From assembly GCA_013178095.1 (NCBI GenBank), contig JABLXK010000011.1, positions 62,001 to 126,000 on the forward strand: DNA of 64,000 nucleotides, in the 5' to 3' direction. This stretch comes from Anaerolineae bacterium (GTDB lineage: Bacteria > Chloroflexota > Anaerolineae > Anaerolineales > Anaerolineaceae). Positions 24,821 through 34,056 of the stretch are shown piece after piece. The number at the start of each line of letters is the position of its first letter. Position 1 is the first letter of the stretch. The notes beneath the pieces were generated by a model, which searched no databases, had not been told where the DNA came from, and saw only the letters and a program-made list of their open reading frames with translations. Position numbers and translations under genes: made by a program.

Positions 24821-26278
24821 TTATTTCATGGCGTCCAATTGGCGCTGCAGTTCGGTTTTCACAACCTGTGGATTGGCTTTGCCCTGGGCTTCGCGCATCA
24901 CCTGACCGAACAGCCAATTGGCCAGGGTTTCCTTGCCTGCCAGGTAGGATTGCACTTCTTTCGGATTCGCTTGCAGTACGCTGCTCACCAGGCTGGTGAT
25001 CAGGCTGTTGTCGGAAATTTGATGCAGACCTTTGGCTTCGATGATCGCCGAGGGGGTTTTTCCGCTTTCCAGCATTTCCACCAGCACCTCCTTGCCTGTG
25101 CTCTGATTGATAACGCCTTCATCGACCGCTTCCACCAGTTGCACAAAAAGTTTTGGATCGACGGTGTCGATTGCTTTTCCATTAATATTCAACCACGCGA
25201 ACAAGTCGGTCAGCATCCAGTTGACGATTGTCTTGGGGTTGAGCGCGGGCGCGGCGGCCAAACAGTCCTCGAAAAACCGCACGTTCTCTTTTTCTTCAAC
25301 CAGACGTTCGATATCCTCGCCGTTCAAACCCATTTCGCCGGCGTATCGCGCGCGTTTGGCGGCCGGCATCTCCGGCATGGAGGCTTTGACCGCCTGCAGC
25401 CAGGGGCTGTCGACCACCAGGGGCGGTAGATCGGGTTCAGGGAAATAACGGTAGTCGTTGGCGTCTTCCTTGCTGCGCTGCACAACCGTTTTGTTATTGG
25501 CTTCGCTCCAGCCCAGGGTTTGCTGTTCCACCTTTCCGCCCCTGGAGAGCGTCTCCTCCTGCATCTTCATTTGGTACAGGATGGCCAGTTCCATGGCACG
25601 GAAACTGTTGAGGTTCTTCACCTCCACACGCGTGCCCAGTTCTTCGCAGTCGACCGGGCGCATGGACAGGTTGGCTTCAAAGCGCATGCTGCCTTTCTCC
25701 ATGTCGCCGCTGCTGACGCCCAGCCAGCGCAGCAGCAAACGCAGCTCGTGGCTGTAGGCCAGCACTTCTTCCACGGTGTGCATATCCGGTTCGCTGACGA
25801 TCTCCAGCAGGGGTACGCCGGCGCGGTTCAGGTTGACCAGCGAGTAGGTTTCGCCATTCTCGTTCATGTGGGTCAGTTTGCCGGTATCTTCTTCAAGGTG
25901 CGCGCGCCGCACGCGGATCCGCTTTTCTCCCTGCGAGGTGCGGATGAGCATGAACCCGTCGTAAGCCAACGGGTACTCGTATTGCGAGATTTGATAACCC
26001 TTGGGCAGATCGGGATAAAAGTAATTTTTGCGCGCGAAGATGCTGGTCTCAGCAATCTGGCAGTTGAGCGCCAGACCGGCCTTGATGGCCAGCTCGACCG
26101 CATTGCGGTTGATCACCGGCAGCACGCCGGGCATGCCGCAGCACACCGGACAGACCGCAGTGTTGGGCGGCGCGCTGATGGGGTCCACCACCGCGCACGA
26201 ACAGAACATCTTGGAGCGGGTCGCCAGCTCCACGTGTACTTCCAATCCGATATCCGCTTTATATTGATTATTTGCCAC
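24821..26278 (-). CDS. gatB: Asp-tRNA(Asn)/Glu-tRNA(Gln) amidotransferase subunit B
   Basis: A 485-residue subunit of the GatCAB complex, which converts misacylated Glu-tRNA(Gln) and Asp-tRNA(Asn) to the correct amides. [17 protein letters not shown] at the N-terminus with the zinc-binding cysteines (CSC and CPVCCG), the [12 protein letters not shown] loop, and the C-terminal YqeY-like tRNA-binding tail from about residue 340 all match. The start codon is GTG (GTGGCAAATAAT) without a clear SD, and it lies within the outermost copy of a repeat that borders the neighbouring GxxExxY gene. gatC and gatA are not in the window. Confidence 0.95.
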   Translation of the reverse strand: MANNQYKADIGLEVHVELATRSKMFCSCAVVDPISAPPNTAVCPVCCGMPGVLPVINRNAVELAIKAGLALNCQIAETSIFARKNYFYPDLPKGYQISQYEYPLAYDGFMLIRTSQGEKRIRVRRAHLEEDTGKLTHMNENGETYSLVNLNRAGVPLLEIVSEPDMHTVEEVLAYSHELRLLLRWLGVSSGDMEKGSMRFEANLSMRPVDCEELGTRVEVKNLNSFRAMELAILYQMKMQEETLSRGGKVEQQTLGWSEANNKTVVQRSKEDANDYRYFPEPDLPPLVVDSPWLQAVKASMPEMPAAKRARYAGEMGLNGEDIERLVEEKENVRFFEDCLAAAPALNPKTIVNWMLTDLFAWLNINGKAIDTVDPKLFVQLVEAVDEGVINQSTGKEVLVEMLESGKTPSAIIEAKGLHQISDNSLITSLVSSVLQANPKEVQSYLAGKETLANWLFGQVMREAQGKANPQVVKTELQRQLDAMK

Positions 26279-26301
26279 AGATGCACACTGATTTAAAAAG
26301 A

Positions 26302-26337
26302 TTTTTTAACCACAGATTCACACGGATGAACACAGAT
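26302..26337. repeat. Left inverted repeat of GxxExxY cassette
   Basis: TTTTTTAACCACAGAT (26302-26317) recurs as its exact reverse complement at 26757-26772, on the other side of the GxxExxY gene; similarity continues with CACACGG and AACACAGAT units. A further, degenerate unit CACAGATGCACACTGAT precedes it at 26276-26293 and covers the gatB GTG start codon. Confidence 0.75.
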
Positions 26338-26338
26338 A

Positions 26339-26728
26339 TTAACCAATTATTCTTTTAACCTGAATGCGTTTAGTGCCAAAATTGATCAATAAGCAAATCT
26401 TGTTTCCACTTGCCTTTAAGTAATTGATACATTGAGCAAAGTGAATCTCATCCAGTGATTTTACTGCTTTCAATTCTACCAGAACAATATTTTCGACCAA
26501 AATATCAACTGCAAAGTCCCCAACAATTACGTTTTGATAACGCACCTTAATTGGCGCTTGTTGAACACATGAAAGGTTATTATTCACGAGTTCAATTACC
26601 AGAGCGTTTTCGTAGACTTTTTCAACAAATCCTGCGCCAAGCGTATTGCTGACCGTGAAAGCGCAACGGATGATCTTTTCAGTTAATCCATCGATTTCTT
26701 CGAGGTCCGATATGCAATTGGCTTCCAT
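26339..26728 (-). CDS. GxxExxY protein
   Basis: A 129-residue protein of the GxxExxY family, named for the motif seen here as GAGFVEKVYENAL (near residue 30). Other family features are the C-terminal half VDILVENIVLVELKAVKSLDEIHFAQCINYLKASG and LLINFG, which resembles a PD-(D/E)xK nuclease core (the D and the ExK in VELKA). The cellular role is unknown. These genes are scattered through diverse genomes as single-gene islands. Here the gene is AT-rich, has inverted repeats on both sides and separates two housekeeping genes, so it is probably a mobile cassette. Confidence 0.9.
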   Translation of the reverse strand: MEANCISDLEEIDGLTEKIIRCAFTVSNTLGAGFVEKVYENALVIELVNNNLSCVQQAPIKVRYQNVIVGDFAVDILVENIVLVELKAVKSLDEIHFAQCINYLKASGNKICLLINFGTKRIQVKRIIG

Positions 26729-26734
26729 GAAAAA

Positions 26735-26773
26735 TCATCGGTGTGTATCTGTGTTTATCTGTGGTTAAAAAAA
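26735..26773. repeat. Right inverted repeat of GxxExxY cassette
   Basis: The reverse complement begins TTTTTTTAACCACAGAT, matching the left repeat for 16 bases, and continues with ACACAGAT and ACACCG units similar to those on the left. It ends one base before the stop codon of the aminotransferase gene. Confidence 0.75.
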
Positions 26774-26774
26774 C

Positions 26775-27935
26775 TCACAATGATTTCACGAACTGGTGGA
26801 TGCGGTCGAGCGCCTCTTCGAGCTGGTCGTAAGCTGTGGCGTAGGAGCAGCGCACGAAACCTTCGCCGCCGGGGCCGAAAGCCGAGCCGGGCACCACCGC
26901 CACATGTTTTTCGTGCAGCAAGCGATCCGCGAAAGTTTCATCGTCCATGCCGGTAACGTCCACCTTGGGGAAAGCGTAAAAAGCGCCGCGCGGCTCAAAG
27001 GTTGGCAGGCCGATGTAGTTGAAGCCTTCCACCACCAGCTTGCGCCGGCGGTCGTATTCCCTGAGCATCTTCTGCACGAAATCCTCGCAGGAGGTCAGCC
27101 CTTCCAGGGCCCCGAACTGCGCCATGGTGGGGGCGGTCATGATCACGTACTGGTGAATGCGGGCGATGCCGTCCAGGATCTCCCTGGGCGCGCACACAAA
27201 CCCGATACGCCAGCCGGTCATGGCGTAATCTTTCGAGAAACCTCCGATCAGGATGGTGCGCTCGCGCATGCCGGGCAGTGCGGCGAAACACACATGCTCG
27301 ACGCCGTACACCAGGCGGTCGTAGATCTCGTCGGAAATAACGATCAGGTCGTGCTTTTCTGCCAGCCGGCCGATCTCGATCATGGTCTCGCGATCCGCCA
27401 CCGCACCGGTAGGATTGGAAGGGAAGTTGAGCAGGATGGCTTTGGTGCGCGGCGTGATGGCTTTCTCCAGTTCTTTGGGATCCGGCACGAAATTATTTTC
27501 CATGCGGCTGGGAACTTCCACCGAAACGCCGCCGGCCAACAGGATCACGCCCTGGTAGGAGACGAAACAGGGGGTGGGCAGCAGCACTTCGTCGCCCGGG
27601 TCCAGCAAAGCCTGGATGGCCAGCAGCAGCGCTTCCGAGCCGCCCACAGTGGCCACGATCTCTTCTTCCGGGTCGTAACCGACGCCGTACAACTTTTGCA
27701 AGTGTTCATTAATTGCGCGCCGCAAGGGCAGGATGCCCTTGTTAGCGGTATAGTGCGTCTGGTTTTCGTTAAGGGATTTGATACCGGCCTGGATGATCGG
27801 TTTGGGAGAATCGAAATCCGGCTCGCCGATGCCCAAAGAGATCACTTCCTTCATGGTGGCGGCGATATCGAAGAATTTACGGATGCCGGAAGGTTTTAGT
27901 TCGGTAACACGCTGCGATAAATAATTTCTTGCCAT
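26775..27935 (-). CDS. Class I/II PLP-dependent aminotransferase
   Basis: A 386-residue fold-type I aminotransferase. The region GIGEPDFDSPKPI near the N-terminus, SNPTGAVADRETM (NPTG, near residue 165) and the PLP-lysine in IGGFSKDYAMTGWRIGF (near residue 233) are diagnostic for the aspartate/aromatic aminotransferase subgroup. Substrate specificity is not decided by these motifs. The ATG at 27935 has AAGGACGGA upstream and starts at the family N-terminus (MARNYLSQRV); the open frame continues upstream but overlaps the next gene in a shadow frame. Followed at once by the GxxExxY repeat. Confidence 0.92.
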   Translation of the reverse strand: MARNYLSQRVTELKPSGIRKFFDIAATMKEVISLGIGEPDFDSPKPIIQAGIKSLNENQTHYTANKGILPLRRAINEHLQKLYGVGYDPEEEIVATVGGSEALLLAIQALLDPGDEVLLPTPCFVSYQGVILLAGGVSVEVPSRMENNFVPDPKELEKAITPRTKAILLNFPSNPTGAVADRETMIEIGRLAEKHDLIVISDEIYDRLVYGVEHVCFAALPGMRERTILIGGFSKDYAMTGWRIGFVCAPREILDGIARIHQYVIMTAPTMAQFGALEGLTSCEDFVQKMLREYDRRRKLVVEGFNYIGLPTFEPRGAFYAFPKVDVTGMDDETFADRLLHEKHVAVVPGSAFGPGGEGFVRCSYATAYDQLEEALDRIHQFVKSL

Positions 27936-27948
27936 GATGAGTCCGTCC

Positions 27949-28191
27949 TTATGAGTTGGATTTGAATTGCACCGGGCTGATGATCCAGCGCCCGCCGGGT
28001 TCCAATAACACCAGTTTAAAAAACAGGCTGTTTTCCGCCTCAACCAGGTAATGTTTACTGCCCGGTTCGCGCCATTCCTTTATAACACGCCTGACTTTCA
28101 TGCGACAGCCTTCCCAGCGAATGCCGCGGGGATGATCGCTGCCGGAATAACCTGCGTGAGTGAATACTGCGGGTGCTAAATCTCGATCCAA
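27949..28191 (-). CDS. Small DUF6504-like protein
   Basis: An 80-residue soluble protein. The segment DHPRGIRWEGCRMKVRRVIKEWREP, followed by HYLVEAENSLFFKLVLLEPGGRWII, resembles the small DUF6504 family. Its function is unknown. The start is uncertain: TTG at 28191 is used because it is the first possible start, and it overlaps the end of the nucleotidyltransferase gene by 16 bases. It lies between that gene and the aminotransferase, 13 bases from the latter. Confidence 0.6.
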   Translation of the reverse strand: MDRDLAPAVFTHAGYSGSDHPRGIRWEGCRMKVRRVIKEWREPGSKHYLVEAENSLFFKLVLLEPGGRWIISPVQFKSNS

Positions 28192-29189
28192 GAATTATCT
28201 CCGATATTCATGCTTTCGGGTCGGCCTTGCACGTCCGCCTGGCGGCCGATCAGCGAACTATCCAGGATCATACTGCTGATGTGCGCGTCTTGTTCCACGA
28301 TGGAATTCTTTAATATGGAATTTTTGATGACTGCCTGCTTGCCGATGGAGACGTGCGGGCCGATCACGCAATCGTCCAGCTCGGCATCTGGATGAATGTA
28401 TACCGGCGGGACAACCTTGATGTTCTTGCGCCGCAGGGCGGTCGAGTTGTTGTCGCGGCCATGCTCCAGCAGGTAGCGGTTGGTTTCCAGCAGCGCATCG
28501 GGTTTGCCGGCATCCAACCAAACATCCACCGGCTGCACGCGCATTTTGGCGCCCTTCTTGATCATGATATTGATCGCGTCCACCAGGAAGAACTCTCCGT
28601 TGAGCGAGACGTTTTTTGCGATCTGCTCTTCAATGGCCTGCATCAGACCAGCGCCGCTGCGAAAATAATAGAATCCGACCACCGCCAGGTTGTTCTTGAC
28701 GTCTTTGGGCTTTTCGATCAAGCGTTTGACCTCGTTGTTCCCGGCGATTTCAGCCACGCCGAAGCGGCGCGGGTCGGGCACGGCTTTCACCCAAGCTACC
28801 CCGTCCAGCTTTTCCTCCTCTAAAAAAGCCAGGTCGGTTTCGATCAGCGTATCAGAGAATGCCATCAGCATCGGCCCCTGCAAATATTCGCGCGCCAGGT
28901 AGAGCGCGTCCGATTGCCCGCGCATCTCCTCTTGGATCACGTAACGGATCTTTTTCCTGGCGTGATTGGCATGGATGTATTCATCCACCTGTTCCTGCTG
29001 GTTCGGTCCGAGGATCAGGACGAAAGTGGCGTCTTTAAAACGGGGCAGCGAACTGAATTGCTCCAGTACATAATCCAACACCGTGCGGCCGGCCAAATGG
29101 ATGAGCGGCTTAGGCTTGCTCCAGGTTTGTGGGCGCATACGGGTGCCTAGGCCAGCCATGGGAATCGCGATGGTGTAATTTTCTTTCAA
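28176..29189 (-). CDS. Sugar-phosphate nucleotidyltransferase with left-handed beta-helix tail
   Basis: A 337-residue protein. Residues about 1-240 are a nucleotidyltransferase domain with the signature AIPMAGLGTRMRPQTWSKPKPLIHL (consensus GxGTRxRPxTxxxPKPLxxL) and metal-binding Asp in MAFSDTLIE and VWLDAGKPDALLETN. The rest has hexapeptide repeats (VIGPHVSIGKQAVIKNSILKNSIVEQ) of a left-handed beta-helix. It likely couples a sugar-1-phosphate to dTTP or UTP for cell-surface sugars. The start is TTG, with GGGAGGG 4 bases upstream and the protein beginning just before the signature; the upstream ATG at 29282 would add an unrelated 31 residues. Confidence 0.85.
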   Translation of the reverse strand: MKENYTIAIPMAGLGTRMRPQTWSKPKPLIHLAGRTVLDYVLEQFSSLPRFKDATFVLILGPNQQEQVDEYIHANHARKKIRYVIQEEMRGQSDALYLAREYLQGPMLMAFSDTLIETDLAFLEEEKLDGVAWVKAVPDPRRFGVAEIAGNNEVKRLIEKPKDVKNNLAVVGFYYFRSGAGLMQAIEEQIAKNVSLNGEFFLVDAINIMIKKGAKMRVQPVDVWLDAGKPDALLETNRYLLEHGRDNNSTALRRKNIKVVPPVYIHPDAELDDCVIGPHVSIGKQAVIKNSILKNSIVEQDAHISSMILDSSLIGRQADVQGRPESMNIGDNSWIEI

Positions 29190-29331
29190 ACAGCCCTCCC
29201 GGGGGGATATTTTGTATAGATTGTACAACAGGATGAGGGAACACGAAACTGAAAAATCTCCTGTTATGTTAAAGGCTGGCACTCCCTAATGGTGACATTA
29301 AAACGTTATCTAAACCACGCTGGGGGAAGCC

Positions 29332-29420
29332 GTAGGGCGCGTTTCCATACGCGCCACCTAATAAAAACGAGATCGCCACGCGGTCTGTCCTCAGCGCAGC
29401 GTAGGACTTCGCCGCTCGCG
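29332..29420. repeat. Intergenic repeat region with hairpins (29190-29494)
   Basis: This 305-base gap holds no gene. It contains a GC-rich hairpin, GGCGCGT (29336-29342) with ACGCGCC (29349-29355), closely matched by a hairpin at 48763-48784. A second segment from 29369 to 29420 (starting GAGATCGCCACGCGG) has an internal GTCCT/AGGAC stem and reminds me of short interspersed repeats seen in many Chloroflexota genomes. It separates the nucleotidyltransferase gene from the MBL gene. Confidence 0.5.
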
Positions 29421-29494
29421 AAAATAAAAAATATTCGCTACCAGGTGGAAATGGTTTGAGGATTGCACTCCAAAGCTGGCCTTAATAAAAGGAA

Positions 29495-30364
29495 TTATCT
29501 GTGTTTATCAACCCTAAAACATTGTCTGTGTGTACCTTTGTCGGAATTAGCAAAAAAATCGATCTCATAAAATCTAAAAATCTCCGGCAGCAATACGCGG
29601 CAACCAGGGCTTGCCTTTATGATCCTGCTTTCAAATTCACCCAGGTCGATGCGCGCGATGGGCGGAAATCCCAGGCGGGGGCTGGCGAAGAACGGGCGCG
29701 GGTTGGCTGAGAGGGGTTGAAAGAAATCATCCCAATGCTGCGGAATGACAACCTTGGGTTTCACCTGCCCTAACAATTCAGCGTACCAGCCCTGGCTGGA
29801 GACCGCCCGGCAGGTGAGCAGGTCGGCGCGCGGCGCGCCGGCGCTGCTCGTACTGCTCCAGATCAGGATGCGCCTGCCTTCGCATTCCAACAGATAACTA
29901 TAGCAGGCGTCCATGCGATAATCCCGCAGGCGGGCGGGAAACTTCATTGCCGGATTCGGCTTGGCATAATAATAACCGGGCAGCCAGGGATGCGCCGCAG
30001 GCAGCACACTCACGCGGATATTTCCTATGTAAAAGGAATCCCCGGCAGATATGCTATGGATTTGATTCAACGGAACACCGGCCGCGCTCAGGATGGCGCA
30101 GGTGTTAGCCGAACCGTGTACGATTGCGTCGGTGCGCAGGGCGATCTCGGGCGCGTCCATGCAGTGATCAAAGTGCGCGTGCGTGACCAGGATGTGGTCG
30201 CAGCGCGGGATATGTTTCTGCAGGGCTGCCTGGTCGGGTGCGACCCGGCCGAAATAGACTTGGTGCGCTTTGGGGCGGGTCAGAAAAGGATCAACGATTA
30301 CGGTGAGGCCGTCCATCTTGAATTCAAAACCGGCGTTTCCCAGCCAGCGCAGGTTGATGGTCAT
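29495..30364 (-). CDS. MBL-fold metallohydrolase
   Basis: A 289-residue cytoplasmic protein of the metallo-beta-lactamase fold. The metal motif THAHFDHCMD (HxHxDH, near residue 61) is intact, the strands LRWLGNAGFEFKMDGLTVIVDPF at the N-terminus fit, and further ligands appear in SVLPAAHPW and VIPQHWDDFF. The WLGNAGF and DPF pattern is that of the UlaG/YycJ-like hydrolases acting on lactones or phosphodiesters. The substrate is unknown. It is divergent from the glycyl radical enzyme gene. Confidence 0.88.
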   Translation of the reverse strand: MTINLRWLGNAGFEFKMDGLTVIVDPFLTRPKAHQVYFGRVAPDQAALQKHIPRCDHILVTHAHFDHCMDAPEIALRTDAIVHGSANTCAILSAAGVPLNQIHSISAGDSFYIGNIRVSVLPAAHPWLPGYYYAKPNPAMKFPARLRDYRMDACYSYLLECEGRRILIWSSTSSAGAPRADLLTCRAVSSQGWYAELLGQVKPKVVIPQHWDDFFQPLSANPRPFFASPRLGFPPIARIDLGEFESRIIKASPGCRVLLPEIFRFYEIDFFANSDKGTHRQCFRVDKHR

Positions 30365-30479
30365 GGATTAATTCTATCCAAAAGGCGATGATATTCCAGC
30401 GGATTATTGATAAAATAAGAGGAAAGAGAATCCATCTAATAGGATATAAATTGTCCAATTAGCTTACCAAGGAGCAAAA

Positions 30480-32939
30480 ATGGTATTGGCGCAATCCGAT
30501 CGTTTGTCCTCCAAAATTCCCGGGATTGAAAACATGCTGTATGAATACGGCGGCGAAGGTTACCCGCGCGTGAGCCGCGTGCGAGCCGACTTGATGGCGG
30601 CTGTGCCTGCTATTTGCCCCGAGCGCGCCCTGCTGATCACAGAATCCTACCGCGAAACGGAGGGACTGCCCATGGTGCTACGCCGTGCCAAAGCCCTGGA
30701 GAAAATCCTGTCGAATATGTCCATTTTCATCGAGGATGAGCAGTTGATCGTCGGCAACCAGGCTGGGCAGGTGCGCGCCGCGCCGATTTTCCCCGAGTAT
30801 TCATTCGACTGGGTTATTGAAGAATTAGATCGGTTCGCCAAACGCAGTGGCGACGTTTTTGAAATCACCGAAGACACCAAAAATAAACTGCGCGGCATTC
30901 AGGATTACTGGAAAGGCAAGACCCACCAGGATGCAGTCTATGCCGAGATTTCCGAAATCAATATGGCCGCCCAAAAACAGAACGTGATCCATCGCGGCGG
31001 GATTTCCATGTCCGGTGACGGGCATATCATCCCGCATCACGAAAAAGTGCTGGCGCTGGGTTACCGTGGCTTGCAGCAGCAATCGCGCGAGAACCTGAAG
31101 CGCACGGATCTGACGCCTGAGCAGCGCGATTTTTACCAGGCGTCCGTGATCGCCCTGGAAGCCGCCATTAACTTCGCACGCCGCTACGCGCACCTGGCGG
31201 GGGAGATGGCCGAAAAGGAAACTGATCCGCACCGCAAAGCCGAGCTGCAGCGCATCGCCGAGGTAAATTCCCGCATCTTTGAGGACAAAGCGCAATCCTT
31301 CCACGAAGCCTTGCAGGTGGTTTATTACTGCCACCTGATTATGATGATCGAGAGCAACGGCCATTCCTTCTCTTTCGGCCGTTTCGACCAGTATATCTAC
31401 CCTTATTACAAAGCCGACATCGAAGCCGGACGCCTGACTAACGATCAGGCGCTTGAATTGATCGCGCTCTTCTTTATTAAGATGAATTCCCTGAATAAAG
31501 TACGCCCCTGGGAGCATACTGAGTTCGGGGTAGGTTACCCGCTGTATTCCAACCTGATGGTGGGTGGCATTAAACCCGACGGCAGCGACGGCACCAACGA
31601 GGTCAGTTACCTGGCGCTGCGCGCCATGGACCTCACGCGCCTGCCGGAACCCAACCTGTCGGTGCGCTACTGGGCGGGTACGCCGCGCGCCCTGCTGGCG
31701 GAATCCGCGCGCCTTATCCGTGAGGGCTTCGGCATGCCCTCGCTTTTCGCGGACGAGACGGTCGTCCCAGCCATGATGTCCATCGGTTTGCCGGAGGAAG
31801 TTGCGCGCGATTATGCCTCTATGGGCTGTGTGGAAGTGGCCATCCCCGGGCGTTGGGGACACCGCGCCACCGGCATGACCTATATCAACTTCGGCAAGAT
31901 TTTGGAGATCATGCTCAACAACGGCACCGACCCGGCTTCCGGTATCCAACTGCTATCGGTGAATGGCCAGCCCGGGCGCGAGGTGCATTTCGATTCTTAT
32001 GAACAAGTCTGGCAGACCTGGAAGAAATTCCTCAAGTTCTACACGGACCTGGCTGTGGAAAGCGACGCCATCTGCGACCGCAACCTGAAAGTGTTCGATG
32101 CCGACCCATTCGCCTCCTCGCTGGTAGATAAATGTCTTGAGCGCGGCAAGACCCTCAAGAACGGCGGCGGCGAGTTCGATTTCGTCAGCCAGTCCACCAT
32201 CGGCACCTCCATCATCGGCGATGCGCTGGCGGTCATCAAGAAGCTGGTCTTCGATGATAAAAAAATAAGCTTTGAGCAATTACGCGCCGCGCTGGACGCT
32301 AACTGGCAGGGGGAGGAAAACCAGAAGATCCGCCGCATGGCGCTGACCGTTCCCAAATTCGGCAATGATGAAGATTACGTGGATGAACTGGTGGCGGACG
32401 TGTACGATTCCTACCTGGAATTGCTGCCGGGTTACCACACCGACCGTTTCGGCCAGGGTCCGATCGGCTGCGGTTACACCATGTCCACCTCCAACATTTC
32501 CTCTTACGTGCCCTACGGCATGGACGTGGGCGCCACGCCCGACGGGCGTTATGCCGGCCAGCCAGTCAACGAGGGCGCTTCACCCTGCCTGGGAGCTGAC
32601 AAACAGGGACCGACTGCCGTACTGAAATCGGTTTCCAAGCTTCCCAACAAACGCATGGCCGGCGGGCAATTGTTGAACATGAAATTCGCGCCGGGTGTGC
32701 TGAACGGTGACGACAACCTGGAAAAGTTCATTGCTTTCCTGGAAGCCAACCGTCTGCTGGGCAACTTCCACATCCAATTCAACATCGTCGATTCAGCCGA
32801 GCTGCGCGACGCCAAGTTGCATCCCGAAAAGCATGCGGATTTGATGGTACGCGTGGCGGGCTACTGCGCCCTGTTCACCTCGCTCATCCCCGAGGTGCAG
32901 GACGCCATTATCGCCCGCACCGAGCAGCAGGGGTTGTGA
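30480..32939 (+). CDS. Glycyl radical enzyme (dehydratase-like PFL family)
   Basis: An 819-residue enzyme of the pyruvate formate-lyase superfamily, used only in anaerobes. The thiyl-radical cysteine is Cys450 in SMGCVEVAIPG, and the glycyl radical site is Gly794 in VRVAGYCALFTS. One cysteine followed by Val-Glu (GCVE) is the pattern of glycyl radical dehydratases and C-N lyases (glycerol, propanediol and hydroxyproline dehydratases, choline lyase), not the Cys-Cys of true PFL. The substrate cannot be read from the sequence. AAGGAG lies 5 bases before the ATG. It is followed 24 bases later by its activase. No microcompartment genes are nearby. Confidence 0.9.
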   Translation: MVLAQSDRLSSKIPGIENMLYEYGGEGYPRVSRVRADLMAAVPAICPERALLITESYRETEGLPMVLRRAKALEKILSNMSIFIEDEQLIVGNQAGQVRAAPIFPEYSFDWVIEELDRFAKRSGDVFEITEDTKNKLRGIQDYWKGKTHQDAVYAEISEINMAAQKQNVIHRGGISMSGDGHIIPHHEKVLALGYRGLQQQSRENLKRTDLTPEQRDFYQASVIALEAAINFARRYAHLAGEMAEKETDPHRKAELQRIAEVNSRIFEDKAQSFHEALQVVYYCHLIMMIESNGHSFSFGRFDQYIYPYYKADIEAGRLTNDQALELIALFFIKMNSLNKVRPWEHTEFGVGYPLYSNLMVGGIKPDGSDGTNEVSYLALRAMDLTRLPEPNLSVRYWAGTPRALLAESARLIREGFGMPSLFADETVVPAMMSIGLPEEVARDYASMGCVEVAIPGRWGHRATGMTYINFGKILEIMLNNGTDPASGIQLLSVNGQPGREVHFDSYEQVWQTWKKFLKFYTDLAVESDAICDRNLKVFDADPFASSLVDKCLERGKTLKNGGGEFDFVSQSTIGTSIIGDALAVIKKLVFDDKKISFEQLRAALDANWQGEENQKIRRMALTVPKFGNDEDYVDELVADVYDSYLELLPGYHTDRFGQGPIGCGYTMSTSNISSYVPYGMDVGATPDGRYAGQPVNEGASPCLGADKQGPTAVLKSVSKLPNKRMAGGQLLNMKFAPGVLNGDDNLEKFIAFLEANRLLGNFHIQFNIVDSAELRDAKLHPEKHADLMVRVAGYCALFTSLIPEVQDAIIARTEQQGL

Positions 32940-32963
32940 AATCGCAGAGGATATAATCACGCC

Positions 32964-33890
32964 ATGTTACCCCTGTATAATCCTGACCTGGGGCTGATCT
33001 CGACCGTCCAGAAATATTCCACCAAGGACGGTCCGGGTATCCGCAGCACGGTTTTCTTTAAGGGCTGCCCGCTGGGCTGCCTGTGGTGCAGTAACCCTGA
33101 ACTGATCCGCTGCGTTCCCGATGTTCTCTATACCCGTGAGAAGTGCGCACAATGCGGCACTTGCATCCAAAGCTGCCCGCGCGGCGCGCTGGCTTTCGAT
33201 GAAACCGGCTTTATCGCGGTCGATCACATGAAATGCGACGGCTGTGGGATTTGTGCGGGGGAATGCCCGCAGGGCGCGCTGGAATTGATCGGAAAAAAGA
33301 TCACGGTGGACGACCTGGTCACAGAACTGCTCAAGGACCGCGTGTTCTACCAGACCTCGGGCGGCGGGGTGACCTTTTCGGGCGGTGAACCGCTCTGGCA
33401 ATCCGGCTTCATCGCGCAAGTGGCGCACAAGCTGAAAGCGGAGGGCATTCACACCATCCTGGATACCGCCGGCGGCGTGGGCTGGTGCCGCTTCGAGGAA
33501 GTGCTGCCCTACATCGACCTGGTACTCTACGACATCAAAACCTTCGACAGCCATCTGCACCGCCAATTGACCGGACAGGATAATGACCTGATTTTAATGA
33601 ACGCCAAACTGCTGGCTGAAAAGAATGTGCCCATGAGCGTGCGCCTGGTGCTGATTCCCGGCTTGAACGACAGCCCTGATGAGCTGCGCGCGCGTATGCG
33701 GGCGGTGGCAGAATTGAAATCCGTGCAGCAGGTGGATCTGCTGCCTTATCATCGTTATGGCGCCGGCAAATACACCCGCCTGGGGCTGGATTACCCCCTG
33801 GCGGACCTGCCGGAATACACGGATGAACAGCTCAACGAGATACAGTCAATGGTTGAGCCTTTCGGGATCAAAGTTACGATTGGGGGATGA
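32964..33890 (+). CDS. Glycyl-radical-enzyme activating enzyme (radical SAM)
   Basis: A 308-residue radical SAM protein. The cluster motif CPLGCLWC (Cys35, Cys39, Cys42) binds the [4Fe-4S] cluster that cleaves SAM. An inserted ferredoxin-like domain has two further four-cysteine sets (Cys61/64/67/71 and Cys91/94/97/101), as in activases of glycyl radical dehydratases. TFSGGEPLWQ (near residue 135) is the SAM-binding GGE motif. It will put the radical on Gly794 of the enzyme encoded just upstream. Cytoplasmic, oxygen-sensitive. Confidence 0.93.
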   Translation: MLPLYNPDLGLISTVQKYSTKDGPGIRSTVFFKGCPLGCLWCSNPELIRCVPDVLYTREKCAQCGTCIQSCPRGALAFDETGFIAVDHMKCDGCGICAGECPQGALELIGKKITVDDLVTELLKDRVFYQTSGGGVTFSGGEPLWQSGFIAQVAHKLKAEGIHTILDTAGGVGWCRFEEVLPYIDLVLYDIKTFDSHLHRQLTGQDNDLILMNAKLLAEKNVPMSVRLVLIPGLNDSPDELRARMRAVAELKSVQQVDLLPYHRYGAGKYTRLGLDYPLADLPEYTDEQLNEIQSMVEPFGIKVTIGG

Positions 33891-34056
33891 ACTCCAGGAT
33901 GGATAAATCTTGCTCCTGATAAATTGCGGCGCATATATACCGCAATAAACAATTGGATTGGATATATAATTCCTTCTCGTTGCGCAATCGGTCATCGCAA
34001 CCCAGTCGCAGCCTTTCTCAACTAAATCATCAAAATTCTTTCAAGCAGGATTCATC

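Noticed and set aside
27936..28043. N-terminal extension of the aminotransferase
   Set aside because: The extra 36 residues are a shadow of the small DUF6504-like gene; the family begins at the ATG at 27935.
29190..29282. ATG start for the nucleotidyltransferase at 29282
   Set aside because: It adds 31 residues unlike the family and ignores the GGGAGGG that precedes the TTG at 29189.
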